A stretch of 64,000 bases of DNA from Methylophilaceae bacterium (GCA_018398995.1 CP073759.1:1566311-1630310); one strand, 5' to 3'; counted from the stretch's first letter, positions 45,963-55,930 are shown. A program made the numbers and translations. Notes: generated by a model from the letters alone, not told the origin.

Positions 45963-47525
45963 ATGGAAAAAAATACGATAGGCGCTGAGACGCTGCTGGC
46001 AGCAGTTGATTTAGGCTCAAATAGTTTTAGGTTGGAAATCGCTCATTGTGTTGGTGGACAAATACAACGGGTCGACTATATTAAAGAAGCGGTTAGACAA
46101 GGTGGCGATTTAGATGAAAATCGCAATTTAAATGCTGCAGCGTTAGAAAGAGGCGTGAAATGTTTAGAGCGATTTGGTGAGGCTCTCAAAGGATTTCCCG
46201 CCCAAAATGTGCGGGCAGTGGCTACACAAACCTTAAGAGAGGCGCGTAATAGACAATATTTTATAGATCTGGCGCAAAAAGCACTGGGCTACAATATTGA
46301 GGTGATTTCTGGTGTGGAAGAAGCGAGGCTAATTTATCAAGGGGTTAGTCACTTTTTGCCGCAATCAGATGAACGCCGTTTGGTGATTGATATTGGCGGA
46401 CGATCGACTGAATTTGTTTTGGGTCAACATTTTGATGCATTACAAACGGAATCTTTACGCGTTGGCTCTGTCGCATGGTCATTGAAGTACTTTCCGGATG
46501 GAGAGTTATCTGAAAAAAATCTAAAACAAGCAGAAGTGGCGGCCAAATCATTTTTGGAGGTCATTACACGCTCTTATAGTGCTAAGTATTGGGATGTTGC
46601 TTATGGCGCATCTGGCACCGTTGGGGCTGTTGGTGATGTGTTGGCACTCGCTGGCTTTCAAGAAGGTGTCATTACAAGGGAAGGGTTAGATTGGTTAAGA
46701 AAAGAGTTAATCAAAGCTAAAAATACCACGCGTTTAAAATTAGATGGGTTGAAAGAAGAAAGAAATGCCGTGATTGGCGGTGGCTTTAGTGTGTTACGGG
46801 CGGTGTTTGATATTTTAAAAATAGAAACATTACACGTGGCTCGTGGCGCATTAAGGCATGGCTTATTTTATGATATGGCCGCAGAAGCCAGTGATGGCTT
46901 GGTGTATACCAAAGAGGCTTCTATTCACTTATTATTAAAGCGTTTTCCAGTTGATGCTAAACAAGCCGAGCATGTTAATGAAGCCGCGCTTTATTTATTT
47001 GATCTTGTGACGACCAACCTAAAGCTTAAAAGAAGTGAGATTAAAGCGCAACGCCGCTTGTTAAGTTGGGCAGCGCAGTGCCATGAGATTGGTGCCATGA
47101 TTTCACATGGCGAGTCACATTTGCATGGGGCTTATATTTTAGATCACACCGAGTTAATGGGGTTTTCCCAAAGTGACCTGCATCATTTAAGTTTGCTGGT
47201 GTTGGGACAGCGTGGAAAGCTTAAAAAACTAGACCTGACACAGGTTGATCAAAAGCTGCTGATTGCATTAACTTGCTTAAGATTAGCTATTATACTTTGC
47301 CACTCACGCAATAAACCAATACTCAGCGGGATTGAACATTTACAGTTTAATGCTGAGAAAATGATATTAACGGTATGGGATGCTTGGTTAGAAAAACATC
47401 CACAGACGTCTTATTTGTTAGAAGAAGAGGTTATTGCATGGAAAAAAGTGAATTGGAGCTTGACGATTACAACCAAGCAAAAACCTAAGGATGTACTTAC
47501 AGTTGACTCGGTTGATATGGGTTAA
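45963..47525 (+). CDS. ppx: Exopolyphosphatase (Ppx/GppA)
   Basis: Releases orthophosphate from polyphosphate chains (or hydrolyses pppGpp). The 520-aa protein has an ASKHA-type N-domain: AAVDLGSNSFRLEIAH (phosphate 1), VIDIGGRSTEFVLG (phosphate 2) and GASGTVGAVGDV, plus an HD-like C-terminal helical domain (about 310-500) with CHEIGAMISHGESH. Convergent with ppk: the two stop codons share a palindromic TTAA at 47522-47525. Confidence 0.93.
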   Translation: MEKNTIGAETLLAAVDLGSNSFRLEIAHCVGGQIQRVDYIKEAVRQGGDLDENRNLNAAALERGVKCLERFGEALKGFPAQNVRAVATQTLREARNRQYFIDLAQKALGYNIEVISGVEEARLIYQGVSHFLPQSDERRLVIDIGGRSTEFVLGQHFDALQTESLRVGSVAWSLKYFPDGELSEKNLKQAEVAAKSFLEVITRSYSAKYWDVAYGASGTVGAVGDVLALAGFQEGVITREGLDWLRKELIKAKNTTRLKLDGLKEERNAVIGGGFSVLRAVFDILKIETLHVARGALRHGLFYDMAAEASDGLVYTKEASIHLLLKRFPVDAKQAEHVNEAALYLFDLVTTNLKLKRSEIKAQRRLLSWAAQCHEIGAMISHGESHLHGAYILDHTELMGFSQSDLHHLSLLVLGQRGKLKKLDLTQVDQKLLIALTCLRLAIILCHSRNKPILSGIEHLQFNAEKMILTVWDAWLEKHPQTSYLLEEEVIAWKKVNWSLTITTKQKPKDVLTVDSVDMG

Positions 47526-49576
47526 CGATTTTTTTGTAACAGAATCGTTTGTGCTGATAGCGGGCTGGTTGCGTTATTGTTGCTGCTCTGTAACTCGCTC
47601 ACGAGTTGATATTCACCATTGGCGGTTAATGCCCATGCATCAATGTTATCTTGCAAATAGGGTGTAAAGCACTCATCTATTACCCGTTGCTGCATTTCTT
47701 CATTGATGATTGGCCATGCGATTTCTACTCTTTTAAGCATATTGCGCGTCATCCAGTCAGCGCTGGCAAGCCATAGTTTGACTTTGCCATCAATCTCAAA
47801 ATAAAACGCGCGTGAGTGCTCTAAAAAACGACCTACAATAGAACGAACACGGATGCGACCATGCAAATCTTTTGCATCAGGCGGCAATATGCAAGCACTG
47901 CGCACAATCAAATCGATAGTCACGCCTTTTTTTGCAGCTTTCATCAATGCCAAAACGAGTGTTTCGTCTGTGAGCGAATTGGTTTTGATAATAATATGTG
48001 CGGCTTTACCTTTTGCAGCTGCATTGCCAGCTGCATTCACATACCTTAGCATGGTGTTGTGTAGCGTAAATGGGGAAGCCAACAATTGACGCATTTTAGG
48101 CAGTGGCAACTCGCTCGTTAGATGTCTGAATAATTGTTCTATTTCTCTTGTGATGGTTAAATCACTGGTGAGCATGCTCATGTCAGTATAGAGTTTTGCC
48201 GTTTTTGGATTGTAGTTACCAGTAGACACATGTGCGTAGCGCTTAATCGCACGACCTTCTCGACGCATAATCAGCAACATTTTTGCATGTGTTTTTAAGC
48301 CTACAATCCCATACACAACTTGTGCGCCAATTGATTCTAATGCCTCCGCCCAATTGATATTGGCTTCTTCATCAAAGCGCGCTTTTAGTTCAATAACGAC
48401 TAATACCTCTTTTCCCCGTTGTACTGCAGTTTGCAGTAAATTAAGGATGCGTGGATCTGAGCCAGCTCGATAAATCGTTTGGTGTATAGCCAGGACATCA
48501 GGATCGTGAACGGCTTCTTGCAGTAGTTGAATGACGGCTTCAAAGCTCTCAAACGGTTGATGGATTAACACGTCACGCTTTTTTAATTGTGAAAACATCG
48601 ACTTGTTTGCTGTTAAGTCTCTAGGCCAAGCTGGCGTAAAGGTAGGAAAGCACAGCTTTGCATCACTCGCTAAATCAGGGAGTTGAATCAGTCTGCCAAG
48701 GTTCACTGGTCCGTTCACTTTGTATAAAGCAGAAGTGGGTAGGCCGAACTGTTCTAATAAGAAGTTAGATAAAAACGCATCACAATCAATGGTTACCTCT
48801 AATCGGACAGGCTCCCCATAAGGTCTGAATGCAAGCTCCTCGCGCAAAGCCGCGCGTAGATTACTTACATCATCTTCCACATCCAAATCAGAGTTTCTAG
48901 TTACCCTAAACTGAGAAAAGTTAACGATTTTTGCACCTTGAAACAGATCAGGCAAATGAGCGCGGATAATGCTAGTCAGTGAGACAAAACATTGTTGTTT
49001 TTTGCTGATACGCGAAGGTAGCCTTGTCAGCCTAGGTAATACGCGCGGCATGCGGACAATTGCAATGGATTGTGTTTTTTTGTTGGTTTTGTTTTCAAGT
49101 TGCACAATAAAATGAAGCGCTTTATTGGCTACTTGTGGAAAAGGGTGAGAGGGATCTAATGCAATCGGCAACAGTAAAGGCTTAACATCAGTTTGAAAAT
49201 ACTGTGCTACCCATTTCTTTTGTTCTGCTGTGCGCAGATGGCTAGATACCAATGCAACACCCTCTTTTTCTAGTGCAGGCATCAATACATGCTCAAATAA
49301 ATGGTATTGTTTTGCAACGAGATCATGCGCTTTCTCTGAGATAGCCTCATAGGTTTGCGCGTTAATATTGATATCGGTTAAGCCATTTTGTAAGGCTTCT
49401 AATTGTGCCGCCACTCGCACTTCAAAAAACTCATCCAAGTTAGATGCAACGATGCATAAAAATCGTAATCGCTCTAATAATGGATAATCTTCTCGTTGCG
49501 CTAACGATAAAACGCGCTCATTAAAACTTAAAATACTTAAGTCACGATTTAGAAGAGTAGCAGTGGTTTTTCTCAT
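47522..49576 (-). CDS. ppk: Polyphosphate kinase 1
   Basis: Reversibly polymerises the gamma-phosphate of ATP into polyphosphate. The 684-aa protein (from ATG 49576; an in-frame ATG at 49612 would add 12 residues) opens LNRDLSILSFNERVL and has SNLDEFFEVR. The catalytic domains contain GLKTHAKMLLI (phospho-histidine) and the second HxK-type region near STGNYNPKTAKLYTDM. The typical PPK1 N-terminus favours the shorter start. It lies 67 bp after phoU, last in the pstCAB-phoU-ppk order. Confidence 0.95.
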   Translation of the reverse strand: MRKTTATLLNRDLSILSFNERVLSLAQREDYPLLERLRFLCIVASNLDEFFEVRVAAQLEALQNGLTDININAQTYEAISEKAHDLVAKQYHLFEHVLMPALEKEGVALVSSHLRTAEQKKWVAQYFQTDVKPLLLPIALDPSHPFPQVANKALHFIVQLENKTNKKTQSIAIVRMPRVLPRLTRLPSRISKKQQCFVSLTSIIRAHLPDLFQGAKIVNFSQFRVTRNSDLDVEDDVSNLRAALREELAFRPYGEPVRLEVTIDCDAFLSNFLLEQFGLPTSALYKVNGPVNLGRLIQLPDLASDAKLCFPTFTPAWPRDLTANKSMFSQLKKRDVLIHQPFESFEAVIQLLQEAVHDPDVLAIHQTIYRAGSDPRILNLLQTAVQRGKEVLVVIELKARFDEEANINWAEALESIGAQVVYGIVGLKTHAKMLLIMRREGRAIKRYAHVSTGNYNPKTAKLYTDMSMLTSDLTITREIEQLFRHLTSELPLPKMRQLLASPFTLHNTMLRYVNAAGNAAAKGKAAHIIIKTNSLTDETLVLALMKAAKKGVTIDLIVRSACILPPDAKDLHGRIRVRSIVGRFLEHSRAFYFEIDGKVKLWLASADWMTRNMLKRVEIAWPIINEEMQQRVIDECFTPYLQDNIDAWALTANGEYQLVSELQSSNNNATSPLSAQTILLQKNR

Positions 49577-49643
49577 TATCTTGTTAATCAGGTGCACATT
49601 GCATGATGACATCTAAGCGCTAAAGTCACGCTTGGCATTGGTA

Positions 49644-50336
49644 TTAATTTTCATCATCAGAGTGACGTATATCGCGACCTTCAACAATATATATGACCTG
49701 CTCTGCAAGATTTTTGGCATGGTCACCAACACGTTCGATAGCACGTGCAATCGTAATAATATCGAGCGCGGTTGTAATCGTACGCGGGTCTTCCATCATA
49801 AAAGTAATCAACTGCCTAATAATTGCTTTAAATTCTTTATCAATTGCATCATCTGTTTCAATAACAGTCCGCGCTTCATCCGCATCGAGTCGCGCAAACG
49901 TGTCTAATGCATTTCTGATCTGCGCGCTTGCAGCGTTTGCTAAATGTTTTACATCAGTTGTTGCTTTAACAACGCTAGCATCGCGTTCTTGAATGCGGCG
50001 AATACTTTTGGCCATTTTTTTTGTTTCATCACCAATACGCTCAAGGTCAGTTACCATTTTGCTGATGCCCATAATTAAGCGTAAATCAGAAGCAGTTGGT
50101 TGGCGCTTAGCAATGATATGGATACAATCGCCATCAATCACTTTTTCTAACTCATTGACATTGCGATCGTTCTCAAGCACCTCTAAAATCGCAACATTAT
50201 TGTTATCCGAGTATGCTTTGGTTGTCATGTCAAGTTGAGACTCTACTAAACCGCCCATCTCAAGTACTCTACTGCGCAGACGCTCTAAGTCTTTATCAAA
50301 CTGAGTAGAAAGGTGAGTAGATTCGTTTACGTTCAT
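49644..50336 (-). CDS. phoU: Phosphate transport/signalling regulator PhoU
   Basis: Couples the Pst transporter to the PhoR/PhoB system. The 230-aa all-helical protein has two PhoU repeats (about 20-105 and 120-210) with E-x-x-x-D-type metal motifs (ISKMVTDLERIGDETKKMA and IARAIERVGDHAKNLAE). The ATG at 50334-50336 has AGGA upstream, so I chose it over a start five codons earlier. PhoB and PhoR are not in the window. Confidence 0.95.
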   Translation of the reverse strand: MNVNESTHLSTQFDKDLERLRSRVLEMGGLVESQLDMTTKAYSDNNNVAILEVLENDRNVNELEKVIDGDCIHIIAKRQPTASDLRLIMGISKMVTDLERIGDETKKMAKSIRRIQERDASVVKATTDVKHLANAASAQIRNALDTFARLDADEARTVIETDDAIDKEFKAIIRQLITFMMEDPRTITTALDIITIARAIERVGDHAKNLAEQVIYIVEGRDIRHSDDEN

Positions 50337-50369
50337 TTTTTTTCCTAACATGAGGTAATGTTGTTTAGT

Positions 50370-51149
50370 TTAACTAATTCTGCCAGTAATATAGTCTTCT
50401 GTACGTTTGTCTTTTGGTTTGATAAACATATCATCAGTATTGTTAAACTCAATTAAGTCGCCAAGATACATATACGCAGTGTAATCTGAAACGCGAGCAG
50501 CTTGTTGCATATTGTGTGTGACTACAAGAATCGTCAACTTGCTACGTAAGTTATTCATCAGCTCTTCAATACTAGCTGTTGCCATTGGATCCAGAGCGGA
50601 TGTTGGTTCATCGAACAGCATGATTTCTGGTTCTGTTGCAAGTGCCCTAGCAATGCATAAGCGTTGTTGTTGACCGCCCGATAAATTGAATGCTAAATCC
50701 TGCAAGCGGTCTTTAACTTCATTCCACAATGCGGCACCTTTTAGCGCTTCTTCCACTTTGTCATTAATTAATCTTTTATTTTTTTCTCCACGCACCCTCA
50801 ATCCATAAGCCACATTTTCAAAAATAGATTTTGGAAACGGGTTAGGTTTTTGAAATACCATGCTAATACGCATGCGAACTTCGATAGGGTCAACCTGCGG
50901 ATCTAAAATATTTGTATTATCAGGATACATGATAATTTGACCCTCATATTTGTTACCTGGATAAAGGTCATGCATACGATTAAAAGAACGCAAAAGAGTG
51001 GATTTACCACAGCCTGAAGGACCAATGAGTGCTGTTATTTTTTTATCATACAATGGCAGTGAGATGTTTTTTAATGCTTGATGGCCATCACTATAAAAAA
51101 AGTTAAAATTGCGCGCTTCTGCTTTTATTGTTGGGTTGGCATTTGCCAT
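50370..51149 (-). CDS. pstB: Phosphate ABC transporter ATP-binding protein PstB
   Basis: Energises PstCA. The 259-aa ABC protein has Walker [19 protein letters not shown], a Q-loop in [12 protein letters not shown] (the PstB hallmark), signature [16 protein letters not shown], Walker [14 protein letters not shown] and the H-loop [11 protein letters not shown]. It ends YITGRIS as usual. Confidence 0.97.
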   Translation of the reverse strand: MANANPTIKAEARNFNFFYSDGHQALKNISLPLYDKKITALIGPSGCGKSTLLRSFNRMHDLYPGNKYEGQIIMYPDNTNILDPQVDPIEVRMRISMVFQKPNPFPKSIFENVAYGLRVRGEKNKRLINDKVEEALKGAALWNEVKDRLQDLAFNLSGGQQQRLCIARALATEPEIMLFDEPTSALDPMATASIEELMNNLRSKLTILVVTHNMQQAARVSDYTAYMYLGDLIEFNNTDDMFIKPKDKRTEDYITGRIS

Positions 51150-51208
51150 ATCTTAAATTTCCTAATATTGAAAGTTCAGTAATCAATGATTACTATTTAA
51201 AATAACGA

Positions 51209-52153
51209 TTACCATTTAATTTTCTTACGAATGTTATAACGCATCTTAATCGCAATGCCATTCATTAACAGTGTCACAAGAATAATCACTGCACCAGCAG
51301 CAGCCGCATTAACATGAAAATCTGCGCCAGGTCTGGAGAGCCAGCTAAACATCTGAATAGGTAATACTGTAAAGCCAGAAAATAACCACTCAAAATTGAT
51401 AAAAGGGGGTGTTGTGCTTACAGGAGATGTCGGTAAAAAGGCAATAAATGTTAAAGCGCCAATCGTAATAACCGGTGCTGTTTCGCCAAGCGCACGTGCC
51501 ATACCAATGATAACCCCAGTTAATATGCCCCCAGCTGAGTAACGTACCACATGATGACCAACTACTTGCCCTTTTGTGGCGCCAACAGCATAAGCCGCTT
51601 CTCGAATAGCAATCGGGATCGCACGAATAGCTTCTCTGGTTGCTACAATGACAATAGGCAAAATGAGTAAACCTAAGGTCAATCCAGCCGTTAAAATGCT
51701 GGTACCAAAATCAAATGTATAAACAAATAGACCAAGAGCTAGCAAGCCGTAAATAATAGATGGCACAGCAGCTAAATTAGTCACATTAACCTCGATAATT
51801 TCAGAAAACCAATTTTTAGGCGCGTATTCTTCTAAATAAATTGCTGCGCCCACACCAAGCGGAACCGCAGAAAAAAAGGTGACTAACATAACCAAGCCTG
51901 AACCCACCAGCGCAGACAACATGCCAGCTCTAGCAGCTTTCCTTGATGGGAAATTGCTAAAAAAATCTAAAGATGTTAATTGCGGGTAGCCGTCAATGAC
52001 CAAGTCGATGAATAAAATCAGTAATGTAATGAGAATAAAGACGATACAGAGTAAGCCCAAACTACCAAATAAAGTGTCATTGCGTTTGTGGCGCTTAATC
52101 ATTGACCTAACGGCGTCAATGTTTTTAAGTGTAGATGCTTGCGAATCGTGCAT
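51209..52153 (-). CDS. pstA: Phosphate ABC transporter permease PstA
   Basis: A 314-aa inner-membrane permease with about six helices and the EAA loop IREAAYAVGATKGQVVGHHVV. It starts at ATG 52153, overlapping the pstC stop by 1 nt (TAATG). It pairs with PstC for phosphate import. GDYPQLTSLDFFSNFPSRKAARAG-type N-region as in PstA, slightly extended at the N-terminus (about 30 aa). Confidence 0.96.
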   Translation of the reverse strand: MHDSQASTLKNIDAVRSMIKRHKRNDTLFGSLGLLCIVFILITLLILFIDLVIDGYPQLTSLDFFSNFPSRKAARAGMLSALVGSGLVMLVTFFSAVPLGVGAAIYLEEYAPKNWFSEIIEVNVTNLAAVPSIIYGLLALGLFVYTFDFGTSILTAGLTLGLLILPIVIVATREAIRAIPIAIREAAYAVGATKGQVVGHHVVRYSAGGILTGVIIGMARALGETAPVITIGALTFIAFLPTSPVSTTPPFINFEWLFSGFTVLPIQMFSWLSRPGADFHVNAAAAGAVIILVTLLMNGIAIKMRYNIRKKIKW

Positions 52154-53106
52154 TAATAAGCCTCGCGGAATTTTTTACGTGTGAAGTGGCCAATAATATT
52201 AAAAAACAGTGTCATTAACATTAAAACTAAGCCAGCGGCAAAAATACTTTGGTAACCAATGCTGCCGTGAGGTAAATCACCCATTGCCACTTGAACAATA
52301 TAAGCAGTAATGGTGGCTGCAGAATCCATTGGATTGAAGGTTAAGTTAGGTTGTTGACCCGCAGCAATTGCCACTACCATGGTTTCGCCTACTGCCCGCG
52401 ATATTGCTAAAATATAAGCGGCAACAATGCCCGAAATTGCTGCTGGGGTTACGACGCGCATTGCTGTTTGAAAGCGCGTGGCACCCATGGCATATGAGCC
52501 TTCTCTCATACTCATCGGTACCGAGCGCATGGCGTCTTCTGAGATGGATGCAATATAGGGAACAACCATAATGCCGATGACAATGCCAGGTCCCAGCATA
52601 TTGAAGGTGGGTAAAGTAGGAAATATTTTTTGCAGTAGAGGGGTTACAAACAATAATGCAAAATAACCAAATGCAATGGTTGGTACACCCGCCAGTAATT
52701 CTAATATTGGTTTAACCGTTTCCCTTGTTTTATGTGAAGCAAATTCAGAGAGAAAGATGGCAGCTATCGTACCAACAGGAATTGCAAAAGCAAGGGCAAT
52801 AAATGAAGTGGTAATGGTGCCGGAAATAAGGGGCAGTATTCCGTAATGCGCATCCTCAAATAACGGTGTCCATTGGCGGTCCGTTAAAAAATCAATAATT
52901 GACACATGATCAAAAAAAGAAAAAGACTCATAAAGAAGAATGGTAACAATAGCCAGTGTTGTAAATACAGCCGATAATGCGCATAGCATTAATATCAGTT
53001 CAATCACACGTTCTTTTATGTTGCGTCTGAAGTTTTTCGCAAGTCTGGTACTGATATGAGTACTGCTCGTATTGTCTAATACTTGTGTTGTTGTATTCAC
53101 GTTCAC
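52153..53106 (-). CDS. pstC: Phosphate ABC transporter permease PstC
   Basis: A 317-aa inner-membrane permease with an N-terminal cytoplasmic stretch of about 35 residues, about six helices and the EAA loop MREGSYAMGATRFQTAMRVV. ISRAVGETMVVAIAAG is a conserved membrane segment. First gene of pstCAB-phoU-ppk, with a near-perfect Pho box 147 bp upstream. Confidence 0.96.
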   Translation of the reverse strand: MNVNTTTQVLDNTSSTHISTRLAKNFRRNIKERVIELILMLCALSAVFTTLAIVTILLYESFSFFDHVSIIDFLTDRQWTPLFEDAHYGILPLISGTITTSFIALAFAIPVGTIAAIFLSEFASHKTRETVKPILELLAGVPTIAFGYFALLFVTPLLQKIFPTLPTFNMLGPGIVIGIMVVPYIASISEDAMRSVPMSMREGSYAMGATRFQTAMRVVTPAAISGIVAAYILAISRAVGETMVVAIAAGQQPNLTFNPMDSAATITAYIVQVAMGDLPHGSIGYQSIFAAGLVLMLMTLFFNIIGHFTRKKFREAY

Positions 53107-53236
53107 TGTTCCATGTTAGCAGAATGCTTAGTATTCAATAATAAATTGGGTAAAACTACCATAGTTACCTTGATGTTGGCGCTTGTTAGTCAATAGTTGC
53201 GAAACGAGTTTCTAGTCTTATTTTTCATCAGAATCA

Positions 53237-53270
53237 ATCATAATGTTAAATTGTGACAGTTTCATGACAG
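53237..53270 (-). promoter_or_regulatory. Near-perfect Pho box and -10 for pstCAB-phoU
   Basis: The minus strand reads CTGTCATGAAACTGTCAC (53253-53270), 17 of 18 positions by my count to the E. coli PhoB consensus. Ten nt later comes TATGAT (53237-53242), a good -10. It lies between pstS (lipoprotein) and pstC, so the permease operon has its own Pho promoter. A second, half-matching CGTCATGAAACG occurs further upstream near 53315-53326. Confidence 0.88.
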
Positions 53271-53384
53271 TCCCCCCTTGTGTTGCTTAGAAATGTTAAA
53301 TCATTATGGTTACGTTTCATGACGATTAAGTTGTGATTAATACCCCTTGTCATGATTGCTTTTGGTTGTGTTAATCTAACTTCT

Positions 53385-54440
53385 CTAGTTTACTTTTTTC
53401 AATCGTTCGCCGATTTTTAAACCTGCTCCAGCGTGTTCATTAAAGGCAGTGCCTGTTATACGGTTTTCCCAGTGCGTTAAGATTGCTGCTTGATCTGCTT
53501 CTGGAAATGGAACGTATTTAACTTCTTCGATCAGCATGCGACTTTCCGCTAAATAAAAATCCACAAATTCTTTAACATAGGGTTTAGTAGAGGCGGAGTT
53601 TGCATTAACGTAAATAAAAATAGGGCGAGCTAATGGCTGGTAGGTGCCATCTTCAATCGTTTGTGCAGAAGGAAGTACTGCTGGCTTATCAGCCGCTGCT
53701 TTAATCGCGACAGCCGTGAGTTTGTCCTTGTTTTCCTCATAATACGCGTAGCCAAAGTAACCCATGCCATTCATATCACCAGCAATGCCTTGGACTAAAA
53801 CATTGTCGTCTTCTGAAGCAGTAAAATCACCGCGACTTGATTTTGATTTGCCAACAACCACTTCAGTAAAATAATCAAAAGTGCCAGAGTCAGCTCCGGG
53901 GCCAAACAGTTTAAGTGGCGCATCGGGCCAAGACGGATTGATTTGATTCCAATTCTTGATACTCTCTTGTGCTGAGGGCTCCCACATTTTTTTTAGTTCT
54001 GCCACCGTCATTGTTTTAGCAAACGTGTTTTTAGGGTTAATCACAACTGTGAGCGCATCATAAGCAACGGGAAGCTCAATGAATGCAATCCCGGCAGCTT
54101 TACAATCTTCAATTTCTTGATGGAGAATCGGGCGAGAAGCGTTAGAAATATCAGTTTCACCACGGCAGAATTTTTTAAAGCCACCGCCAGTGCCTGAAAC
54201 GCCAACGGTTACTTTTGTTTTTGTTTTAATTTGAAACTCTTCTGCAACGGCTTCGGTAACAGGAAATACAGTACTAGAGCCGTCAATTCTCACAATTGCA
54301 TTATGGTCAGATGCTTCTTCAGAAGCGCCAGTCCCAGTTGAATCTGACTTTGAACAGCCAATCAGGATAAATGACAACACCACGACGTTAACAATCATCA
54401 TGAGTTGCTGCAAAGGTTTAAAAGCGAATAGTAATTGCAT
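53385..54440 (-). CDS. pstS: Phosphate-binding protein PstS, lipoprotein paralogue
   Basis: A 351-aa PstS with a lipobox FILIGC (C29), so it is predicted to be membrane-anchored in the periplasm. After a short S/T/G/E-rich linker come the phosphate-binding motifs [42 protein letters not shown] and [12 protein letters not shown]. It is closely similar to the second PstS just upstream (54681-55679); I infer duplication. Its own Pho-box-like site lies at 54486-54503. Confidence 0.93.
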   Translation of the reverse strand: MQLLFAFKPLQQLMMIVNVVVLSFILIGCSKSDSTGTGASEEASDHNAIVRIDGSSTVFPVTEAVAEEFQIKTKTKVTVGVSGTGGGFKKFCRGETDISNASRPILHQEIEDCKAAGIAFIELPVAYDALTVVINPKNTFAKTMTVAELKKMWEPSAQESIKNWNQINPSWPDAPLKLFGPGADSGTFDYFTEVVVGKSKSSRGDFTASEDDNVLVQGIAGDMNGMGYFGYAYYEENKDKLTAVAIKAAADKPAVLPSAQTIEDGTYQPLARPIFIYVNANSASTKPYVKEFVDFYLAESRMLIEEVKYVPFPEADQAAILTHWENRITGTAFNEHAGAGLKIGERLKKVN

Positions 54441-54485
54441 GTAAGTCCTTGTTTATATTTCTCAAAAAAATAGCATTATTAAATT

Positions 54486-54503
54486 GTGACAATTTAGTGA
54501 CAA
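54486..54503 (-). promoter_or_regulatory. Pho box upstream of the lipoprotein pstS
   Basis: The minus strand reads TTGTCACTAAATTGTCAC, two GTCAC half-sites 11 bp apart, 14 of 18 to consensus by my count, 45 bp before the ATG at 54440. A weak -10 (TGCTAT) follows 10 nt later. Confidence 0.7.
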
Positions 54504-54630
54504 TCTATTTTCGATATTCTAACGCTTGATAGATAAGCTGTGTAGGTTTCACTATAAAAAGCAGTCATTAACGCATGCTTTTTTGAGTGAAAATGGATAT
54601 GAAGTTAATGCGTTGGTTTAAATAGAAATG

Positions 54631-54659
54631 ATTATGGGGCAATTTTATTGCCCCATAAT
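54631..54659 (-). other. Intercistronic stem-loop between the two pstS genes
   Basis: A perfect 12-bp stem (54631-54642 with 54648-54659, ATTATGGGGCAA/TTGCCCCATAAT) with a 5-nt loop, 21 bp after the stop of the upstream pstS. No U-run follows on the minus strand, so it may stabilise the 3' end or terminate weakly. Confidence 0.6.
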
Positions 54660-54680
54660 ATAAATATTGCTTGAGTTTAA

Positions 54681-55679
54681 TTATTGAATACGGTTAAGTA
54701 AGTCCTCAATCTTGACACCCACTTCAGACTTTCCACCAAAACCAGAACCTATTTTTTTTGCATTCCAGTGGGCAATAACCGCCTTTTGATCTTTAACAGG
54801 TAATGGTACATATTTGACTTCCTCAATCAATGGGCGACCATTGGCGAGAAAGAAGTCAACAAACGCTTTTACGTGTGGTTTTGAAGCGCCAGTAGTGGCG
54901 TTAACATAAATGAAAATTGGGCGACCGAGTGGTTGATAAGTACCGTCTTCAATTGCTTTCTTAGAAGGTAATACTGCTTTTTTACCTGGCTTTTCAACAA
55001 TAGCCACCGCTCTCAGTTGGTCAGCGTTTTCAGCGTAATATGCATATCCCAAATAACCAATCGCATTATCATCACCAACAACGCCCTTAATTGTAATATT
55101 GTCATCCTCCGTTGCTGTATAGTCCCCGCGCTGTGATTTAGCCTTACCAACGATCGCTTCAGTAAAATAATCAAATGTACCAGAGTCGGCGCCAGCCCCA
55201 AATAACTTTAATGGCTTGTTTGGCCAAGCGGGATTAACTTGATTCCAAGTTTTAATCTTTTCTTGTGCATCTGGACTCCACATTTTGTTCAGTTCAGCTA
55301 CTGTCATGGTTTTAGCAAACGCATTATTGGGGTTGATGATGACGGTTAATGCATCAAAGGCAACTGGAATTTCGATAAACTTTATACCGTTAGCTTTGCA
55401 GTCATCAATTTCTTTTTGCAGGATAGGGCGTGAGGCGTTAGAAATGTCTGTTTCTCCGCGGCAAAACTTCTTAAAACCACCTCCGGTGCCAGATACCCCA
55501 ACAGTCACTTTGGTTTTTGTTTTAATTTGAAACTCTTCCGCAACCGCTTCCGAGATTGGAAACACCGTGCTTGAACCGTCAATTTTGACGATATTATCAG
55601 CAGCATTTACCGTTGTTGTGCCAAGTGTTGCCGCGATAAAAACGGTTGAAGCTAGCGATTTAATAAACTCTGTTTGCAT
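54681..55679 (-). CDS. pstS: Phosphate-binding protein PstS, soluble periplasmic paralogue
   Basis: A 332-aa PstS with a cleavable signal peptide ending TTTVNAAD (cleavage near residue 26) and no lipobox cysteine. Binding motifs are [34 protein letters not shown] and [12 protein letters not shown]. It is nearly collinear with the lipoprotein paralogue downstream. Pho-box-like site at 55772-55789. It is probably the first high-affinity phosphate receptor of the transporter encoded just downstream. Confidence 0.95.
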   Translation of the reverse strand: MQTEFIKSLASTVFIAATLGTTTVNAADNIVKIDGSSTVFPISEAVAEEFQIKTKTKVTVGVSGTGGGFKKFCRGETDISNASRPILQKEIDDCKANGIKFIEIPVAFDALTVIINPNNAFAKTMTVAELNKMWSPDAQEKIKTWNQVNPAWPNKPLKLFGAGADSGTFDYFTEAIVGKAKSQRGDYTATEDDNITIKGVVGDDNAIGYLGYAYYAENADQLRAVAIVEKPGKKAVLPSKKAIEDGTYQPLGRPIFIYVNATTGASKPHVKAFVDFFLANGRPLIEEVKYVPLPVKDQKAVIAHWNAKKIGSGFGGKSEVGVKIEDLLNRIQ

Positions 55680-55771
55680 TGTAAACTCCGTATCAATATT
55701 TAAAAATACACATGATTACTTTTGATTGAACAAAATTAATATTTGTATTACCGACAGTTTAGAAATTCTTT

Positions 55772-55789
55772 GTGACATTAACATGACAA
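55772..55789 (-). promoter_or_regulatory. Pho box upstream of the soluble pstS
   Basis: The minus strand reads TTGTCATGTTAATGTCAC: GTCAT and GTCAC half-sites 11 bp apart, 14 of 18 by my count. A -10-like TAAACT (4 of 6) follows 10 nt later. The ATG is at 55679, so the leader would be about 80 nt. The rest of the 251-bp gap to arsC holds nothing I recognise. Confidence 0.65.
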
Positions 55790-55930
55790 TGTTCGAGTTA
55801 GTGCATAGTCTTATCATATAGTCTTCTTATATAGCCAGCTTATCAAGATAGCGGTGTACTTTTTTTGTGTGGCTGAACTGTGAATGGCCAAATCAATCAA
55901 ATGGGGTTTTACGGATGGAAGCGTTAGGGC

